NCBI GenBank assembly: GCA_007570785.1
Contig: ML664152.1
Span: 7,663,308-7,727,307, forward strand
Length of the DNA: 64,000 bases
Origin: Antilocapra americana
Taxonomy: Eukaryota; Chordata; Mammalia; Artiodactyla; Antilocapridae
Reading direction: 5' to 3'
The position numbers were made by a program, and so were the translations under genes. The notes under the pieces were generated by a model. It worked only from the letters and a program-made list of their open reading frames with translations. It made no database searches and was not told where the DNA came from. Below are positions 58,190 to 64,000 of this stretch, piece after piece (the first letter of the stretch is position 1; each line of letters opens with the position of its first letter).

Positions 58190-59116
58190 ATGAAAAGGCA
58201 GAGAAACACCCAGCAAGTAAAGGACCAGGATAAATATCCCCTAGACCAAACAAAAGACGAAGAGATAGCTTGTCTACCTGACAAAGAATTCCGAATAATG
58301 ATAGTGAAAATGATCCAAAACCTGGAAAATAAGTTGGAGTTGCAGTACAATAACCTGCAGGCAAGGATTGAGAAGATGCAGGTAAGCTTTAACAAGGACT
58401 TAGAAGAAATGAAAAAGAGTCAAAATACAATAAATAATGCAATAAATGAGATCAAAAACACCTTGGAGGGAACCAACAGTAGAATAACAGAGGTAGAAGA
58501 CAGGATAAGTGAGATAGAAGATAGAATGGCAGAAATAAATGAAACAGAAAGGAAAAATGAAAAAAGAATTAAAAGAAATGAGGACAATCTCAGAGACCTC
58601 TGGGACAGTATTAAACGCACCAATATTCGAATCATAGGAATCCCAGAAGATGAAGACAAAAAGAAGGACTATCAAAAAATTCTTGAAGAAAATATTGTTG
58701 AAAATTTCCCTAAATTGGGAAAGCAAATAACATCTCAGGTTCAAGAAACACAGAGGGTCCCAAATAGAATCAACCCCAAGCGGAATACCCCAAGACACAT
58801 ATTAATCAAATTAACAAATATCAAATACAAAGACCAAATATTAAAAGCAGCAAGGGAGAAGCAAAAAATAACCCACAAGGGGAATCCCATAAGGATAACA
58901 GCTGATCTCTCAATAGAAATGCTTCAGGCCAGAAGGGAATGGCAGAGCATTCTTAAAGTCATGGAAGAAAACAAGCTACAACCCCGATTACTGTACCCAG
59001 CAAGGATCTCATTCAAATTTGAAGGAGAATTCAAAAGTTTTTCAGACAAGCAGAAATTGAGAGAATTCAGCAATACCAAACCAGCCCTCCAACGAATGCT
59101 AAAGGATCTTTCCTAG
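58190..59116 (+). CDS. L1 ORF1 protein, intact (308 aa)
   Basis: RNA-binding chaperone that coats L1 RNA and forms trimers in the cytoplasm. The frame is open from ATG to stop. Residues about 40-130 form a charged heptad-rich coiled coil (NRITEVEDRISEIEDRMAEI-like periodicity), followed by an RRM core (IRIIGIPEDED near 145-155) and a basic C-terminal domain with LQARREWQSI and ARISFKFEGE. Length is somewhat below the 338 aa of the human protein. It follows the 5' UTR and is separated from ORF2 by 56 nt, the usual bicistronic layout. It is probably encoded intact. Whether it is expressed cannot be judged. Confidence 0.92.
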   Translation: MKRQRNTQQVKDQDKYPLDQTKDEEIACLPDKEFRIMIVKMIQNLENKLELQYNNLQARIEKMQVSFNKDLEEMKKSQNTINNAINEIKNTLEGTNSRITEVEDRISEIEDRMAEINETERKNEKRIKRNEDNLRDLWDSIKRTNIRIIGIPEDEDKKKDYQKILEENIVENFPKLGKQITSQVQETQRVPNRINPKRNTPRHILIKLTNIKYKDQILKAAREKQKITHKGNPIRITADLSIEMLQARREWQSILKVMEENKLQPRLLYPARISFKFEGEFKSFSDKQKLREFSNTKPALQRMLKDLS

Positions 59117-59172
59117 ATAGGAAACACGGATGGGATATATAATCTCGATCCCAAAACAATAAAATAGAAGAA

Positions 59173-62100
59173 ATGGCAACAGGATCATATTTATCAATAA
59201 TTACCTTAAATGTAAACGGGCTGAATGCCCCAACCAAAAGACAAAGACTGGCCGATTGGATACAGAAACAAGACCCCTATATATGTTGTCTACAAGAGAC
59301 CCACCTCAAATCTAGGGACACATATAGACTGAAAGTTAAAGGCTGGAAAAAATATTCCATGCAAATAAAGACCAAAAGAAAGCAGGAGTGGCAATACTCA
59401 TATCAGATAAAGTAGACTTTAAAATAAAGGCGGTGAAAAGAGATAAAGATGGACATTACATAATGATCAAAGGATCAACCCAAGAAGAAGAAATAACAAT
59501 TATAAATATTTATGCACCCAACATAGGAGCACCACAATATGTAAGGCAAATGCTAACAAGTATGAAAGGGGAAATTCACAACAACACAATAATAGTGGGA
59601 GACTTTAATACACCACTCACACCAATGGATAAATCAACTAAACAGAAAAGTAACAAGGAAATTCAAACTTTAAATGATACAATAGACCAACTAGACCTAA
59701 TTGATATCTATAGGTCACTCCACCCCAAAACAAGGAATTTCACTTTTTTCTCAAGCGCACACGGGACCTTCTCCAGGATAGATCACATCCTGGGCCATAA
59801 ATCTAGCCTTGGTAAATTCAAAAATATTGAAATCATCCCAAGCATCTTTTCTGATCACAATGCAGTGAGGTTAGATATCAATTACAGGAGAAAACCATTC
59901 AAAACCTCCAACATATGGAGGCTCAACAACACACTGCTGAATAACCAACAAATCACAGAAGAAATCAAAAATGAAATTCAGTTATGCATGGAAACGAATG
60001 AAAATGAAAACACAACAGCCCAAAACCTATGGGACACTGTGAAAGCAGTGCTAAGGGGAAGGTTCATAGCAATTCAAGCTCACCTCAGGAAACAAGAAAA
60101 AAATCAAATAAATAACCTTACTTTACACCTAAAGCAACTAGAAATGGAAGAAATGCAGAAGCCCAGGTCTAGTAGAAGAAAAGAAATCTTAAAGATCAGG
60201 GCAGAAATAAATGTAAAGCAAACAAAAGAGACCATAGCAAAAATCAACCAATCCAAAAGCTGGTTCTTTGAGAAGATAAATAAAATTGACAAACCATTAG
60301 TCAGACTCATCAAGAAACAAAGGGAGAAGAACCAAATCAACAGAATTAGAAATGAAAACAGAGAGATCACAACAGAAAACACAGAAATACAAAGGATCAT
60401 AAGAGACTATTATTAGCAGCTATATGCAAATAAACTGGACAACCTGGATGAAATGGACAGATTCCTAGAAAAGTACAACTTTCCAAGACTAAACCAGGAA
60501 GAGATAGATAATCTTAATAGACCCATCACAAGCACGGAAATTGAAACCGTAATCAGAAATCTTCCAAAAAACAAAAGCCCAGGACCAGATGGCTTCACAG
60601 CCGAATTCTACCAAAAATTTAGAGAAGAGCTAACACCTATTCTACTCAAACTCTTCCAGAAAATTGCAGAGGAAGGTAAACTTCCAGACTCATTCTATGA
60701 GGCCTCCATCACCCTAATTCCAAAACCAGACAAAGATGCCACAAAAAAAGAAAACTACAGGCCAATATCACTGATGAACTTAGATGCAAAAATCCTTAAC
60801 AAAATTCTAGCAAATAGAATCCAACAACACATTAAAAAAATCATACATCATGATCAAGTAGGCTTTATCCCAGGGATGCAAGGATTCTTCAATATTCGCA
60901 AGTCAATCAATGTAATACACCACATTAACAAATTGAAAAATAAAAATCACATGATTATCTCAATAGATGCAGAGAAAGCCTTTGACAAAATTCAACATCC
61001 ATTTATGATAAAAACCCTCCAAAAAGCAGGAATAGAAGGAACATTCCTCAACATAATAAAAGCTATATATGACAAACCCACAGCAAACATTATCCTCAAT
61101 GGTGAAAAACTGAAATCATTCCCCCTGAAGTCAGGAACAAGACAAGGGTGCCCACTCTCACCACTACTTTTCAACATAGTTTTGGAAGTCTTGGCCACAG
61201 CCATCAGAGCAGATAAAGAAATCAAAGGAATCCAGATTGGAAAAGAAGAAGTAAAACTCTCTCTGTTTGCAGATGACATGATCCTCAATATTGAAAACCC
61301 TAAAGACTCTACTAGAAAATTACTAGAGCTAATCAGTGAATATAGCAAAGTTTCAGGATACAAAATCAACACACAGAAATCCCTGGCATTCCTATACACT
61401 AACAATGAGAAAACAGAAAGAGAAATTATGGAAACAATTCCATTCACCATCGAAACAAAAAGAATAAAATACTTAGGAGTATTTCTACCTAAAGAAACAA
61501 AAGACTTGTATATAGAAAACTATAAAACACTGATGAAAGAAATCAAAGAGGACACAAACAGATGGAGAAATGTGCCGTGTTCGTGGATTGGAAGAATCAA
61601 TATAGTGAAAATGAGTATACTACCCAAAGCAATCTATAGATTCAATGCAATTCCTATCAAGCTACCAGAGGTCTTTTTCAGAGAATTTGAACAAATAATT
61701 TCACAATTTGTATGGAAATACAAAAAACCTCGTATAGCCAAAGCAATCTTGAGAAAGAAGAATGGAACTGGAGGAATCAACCTACCTGACTTTAAGCTAT
61801 ACTACAAATCCACAGTCATTAAGACAGTATGGTACTGGCACAAAGACAGAAATATAGATCAATGGAACAAAATAGAAAGCCCAGAGATAAATCCATGCAT
61901 CTATGGACACCTTATCTTTGACAAAGGAGGCAAGAATATACAATGGAGAAAAGACAACCTCTTTAACAAGTGGTGCTGGGAAAACTGGATAGCCACTTGT
62001 AAAAGAATGAAACTAGAACACTTTCTAACACCATACACAAAGATAAATTCAAAATGGATCAAAGATCTAAGCATAAGACCAGAAACTCTAAAACTCCTAG

Positions 62101-63089
62101 AGGATAACATTGGGAAAACACTCTCTGACCTAAACCAAAGCAGGATCCTACATGACCCACCTCCCAGAATACTGGAAATAAAAGCACAAATAAACAAATG
62201 GGACCTAATTAAAATTAAAAGCTTCTGCACAACAAAGGAAACTATAAGCAAGGTGAAAAGACAGCCTTCAGAATGGGAGAAAATAATAGCCAATGAAGCA
62301 ACGGACAAACAATTAATCTCAAAAATATACAAGCAACTCCTGCAGCTCCATTCTAGGAAAATAAACGACCCAATCAAAAAGTGGGCCAAAGAACTTAACA
62401 GACGTTTCACCAAAGAAGACATAAAAATGGCTCACAAACACATGAAAAGATGTTCAACATCACTCATTATCAGAGAAATGCAAATCAAAACCACAATGAG
62501 ATATCACTTTACACCACTCAGAATGGCTGCAATCCAAAAATCCACAAGTAATAAATGCTGGAGAGGATGTGGAGAAAAGGGAACTCTCTTACACTGTTGG
62601 TGGGATTGCAAACTAGTACAGCCACTATGGAAAACAGTGTGGAGGTTCCTTAAAAAACTGCAAATAGTCCTGCCATATGACCCAGCAATCCCACTGTTGG
62701 GCATATACACCGAGGAAACCAGAATTGAAAGAGACACGTGTACCCTAATGTTCATCACTGCTTTGTTTACAATAGCCAGGACATGGAAGCAACCTAGATG
62801 CCCATCAACTGATGAATGGATAAGAAAGCTGTGGTACATATACACAATGGAATATTACTCAGCATTAAGGAAAAATTCATTTGAATCAGTTCTACTCAGA
62901 TGGACGAAACTGGAGCCCATTATCCAGAGTGAAGTAAGCCAGAAGCAAAAACAAGAATACAGTATATTAACGCATATATATGGAATTTATATAGACGGTA
63001 ATGAGAACCCAACATGCGAGACAGCAAAAGGAATGCAGATGTACAGAATAGACTCGTGGCCTCTGTGGATGAGGGAAAGGGTGGGATGA
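59173..63089 (+). pseudogene. L1 ORF2 (endonuclease and reverse transcriptase), two lesions
   Basis: Nicks target DNA and copies L1 RNA there. From the ATG at 59173 the endonuclease starts with NVNGLN and QETH. A one-base frame change lies between about 59345 and 59390. The second frame carries GDFN (near 59602) and SDHNAVRLD, so all visible endonuclease residues remain. A TAG at 60414-60416 then stops it in the same frame as the reverse transcriptase, which is open for 878 codons from 60453 and holds FADD (about 61271-61282). A C-terminal Cys-X3-Cys-X7-His-X4-Cys knuckle lies near 62560-62620. Only these two lesions are seen in about 3.9 kb, which suggests a recent insertion. It cannot make a full protein. 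Confidence 0.93.
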
Positions 63090-63328
63090 TATGGGAGAGT
63101 GACATTGAAACATGTTAATTATCATATGTCTAAGCAATAGCCGGCCCAGGATTGATGCTTGGGACTGGTGCAATGAGATTTCCCGGGGGGAGGGAGGAGG
63201 GAGCGGGGTTCTGGAGGGGGAGCATATGTAAACCCATGATGATATCATGTCATTGTTTGGCAAAACTAATAAAAAAAATTTAAAAAAAAAAAAGTAAATA
63301 AAATTAAAAAAAAAACCACACAAACAAA

Positions 63329-63342
63329 AATACTTTATGGGA
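63329..63342. repeat. Right TSD of the young L1
   Basis: AATACTTTATGGGA, identical to 57032-57045, after the A-rich tail. Confidence 0.92.
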
Positions 63343-63475
63343 AAAGAATCTAAAAGAGAGAGAAAAGAGTGGGTATATGTATGTGCATAACTAAATCACT
63401 TTATGAAGAACAGTAAATAACACAACATTGTAAATCAGCTATACTCCAATAAATTATTTTTTCCAATAAATTTTT
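63343..63475 (+). mobile_element. Older L1 3' end, right of the young L1
   Basis: The old L1 3' UTR ends with ACACAACATTGTAAATCAGC and TATACTCCAATAAA, the classic L1 terminal pattern. It is the continuation of 56335-57031. Confidence 0.8.
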
Positions 63476-64000
63476 TTAAAAAACTGCCAGTCAAAATAAA
63501 GCATTCAATCCTCAGAACTTCAATAGGTCAAGCTTCTCTGATGGATCTACTTGAGGGTCTTACTAGCTTTAATGTTCTATAAATACATAAAATTCAGTCC
63601 ATGATTGGAAAAGAGGTTGAGTGAAGGAATAGCATTAGAAACAGGGTTGTTTTGTGCTTCTCCTGGGCCAAGTCATCTAGTGGGAGTTATCTCTGAGATG
63701 TTATGAAACATCTGAGCAGAACCATTTTCAGGTTGAAATATCTCTTTGCCGTTTTTCTCTGTCTGTGCACTGTTACTATCAGCTCCCATGTGTAAGTCAC
63801 TTCCAGATGAGGGCCATTCCAGCAGTGATGTTAGGAAGCACATTTTAGAAACTTTCATTTTCTAATGGATGCCCAACATGCAAGTTTTTATGCTTCCATA
63901 AGGGGAAAAATCATGAATAGGAATTGTGTCTCCCACCATCTTTGCAACAGTGGTTGGTGTGGTGTTAATTTAGATCATTTATGAGTCAGTGAACATTGAT
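63476..64000. other. No gene seen
   Basis: Single-copy-looking DNA up to the window end. A 61-codon antisense frame at 63673-63858 has no recognised domain. Confidence 0.45.

Larger units (their letters stand above)
57046..63328 (+). mobile_element. Young, nearly complete L1 LINE, sense
   Basis: An element of 6.28 kb flanked by exact 14-bp TSDs. It has a 5' UTR of about 1.14 kb, ORF1 intact, ORF2 with two lesions, a 3' UTR with a G-rich run (63184-63205) and an A-rich tail. It starts with a GGATTGGGACTAAGATGGCGG-like 5' end and may be close to full length for its subfamily, though ruminant L1s with longer 5' UTRs are known. It landed in an older L1. Confidence 0.93.

Noticed and set aside
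57734..58364. Overlapping long frames on both strands before L1 ORF1
   Set aside because: They fall in the GC-rich L1 5' UTR, lack motifs and are explained by base composition.
61901..62422. A 173-codon open frame on the minus strand, with similar ones at 30595-31071 and 60992-61450
   Set aside because: They lie opposite L1 ORF2 and arise from its A-rich coding bias. Similar antisense frames appear over every L1 copy.

Overview
This window is nuclear DNA from a ruminant, most likely a bovid. BovB (RTE) LINEs, Bov-tA/Bov-A SINEs and young ruminant L1 copies recur on both strands, and those families belong to that lineage. No host protein-coding gene can be supported, so the stretch reads as intergenic or deep-intronic DNA built by repeated nested retrotransposition. 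All sizeable open frames belong to mobile elements.

Layout. 1-3247: BovB, Bov-tA and CHR-type SINE fragments in single-copy DNA. 3248-6853: a near full-length BovB whose 5' part is inverted (twin-priming pattern) between 12-bp target-site duplications (TSDs). 6854-26349: mostly single-copy-looking DNA with scattered SINEs, a 1.1-kb 5'-truncated L1 (14165-15283), a TG/TA microsatellite and a small exon-like open frame at 18.8 kb. 26367-36548: a CHR SINE, a second long BovB, a 2.35-kb antisense L1, an ancient L1 and further BovB/Bov-tA copies. 37925-53095: an old antisense L1 split by a 9.07-kb endogenous retrovirus (38210-47277, minus strand), a SINE and a BovB fragment. 54556-55607: another antisense BovB. 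56335-63475: an older L1 3' end that received a young sense-strand L1 (57046-63328) with an intact ORF1 and a twice-broken ORF2.

The provirus is the most informative object. It has two LTRs, 6-bp TSDs (ACTGTG), a tRNA-Lys1,2-type primer binding site, a splice donor before gag and an acceptor just before env, and a polypurine tract. Gene order is gag, dUTPase-protease, pol, env. The gag-pro and pro-pol overlaps each carry a correctly phased -1 slippery heptamer (GGGAAAC and AAATTTT), and the first is followed by a foldable H-type pseudoknot. Gag, Pro and Pol are betaretroviral. Env is of the gamma-like type-D/RDR kind (CWLC, CX6CC, RHKR cleavage site and the SDGGGX2DX2R receptor motif), so the provirus is a beta/gamma mosaic. 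It is defective: env has a stop at codon 17 and a 300-bp in-frame L1 insertion, pol has a frameshift, the 5' LTR lacks 119 bp of U3 including the CCAAT box, and gag contains a 100-N assembly gap whose two edges repeat the same 28 bp.

Limits: repeat family names come from recognised sequence patterns, not a database search. Element ends without a TSD are good to about 10-30 bp. Intervals called single-copy may hide old, diverged repeats.
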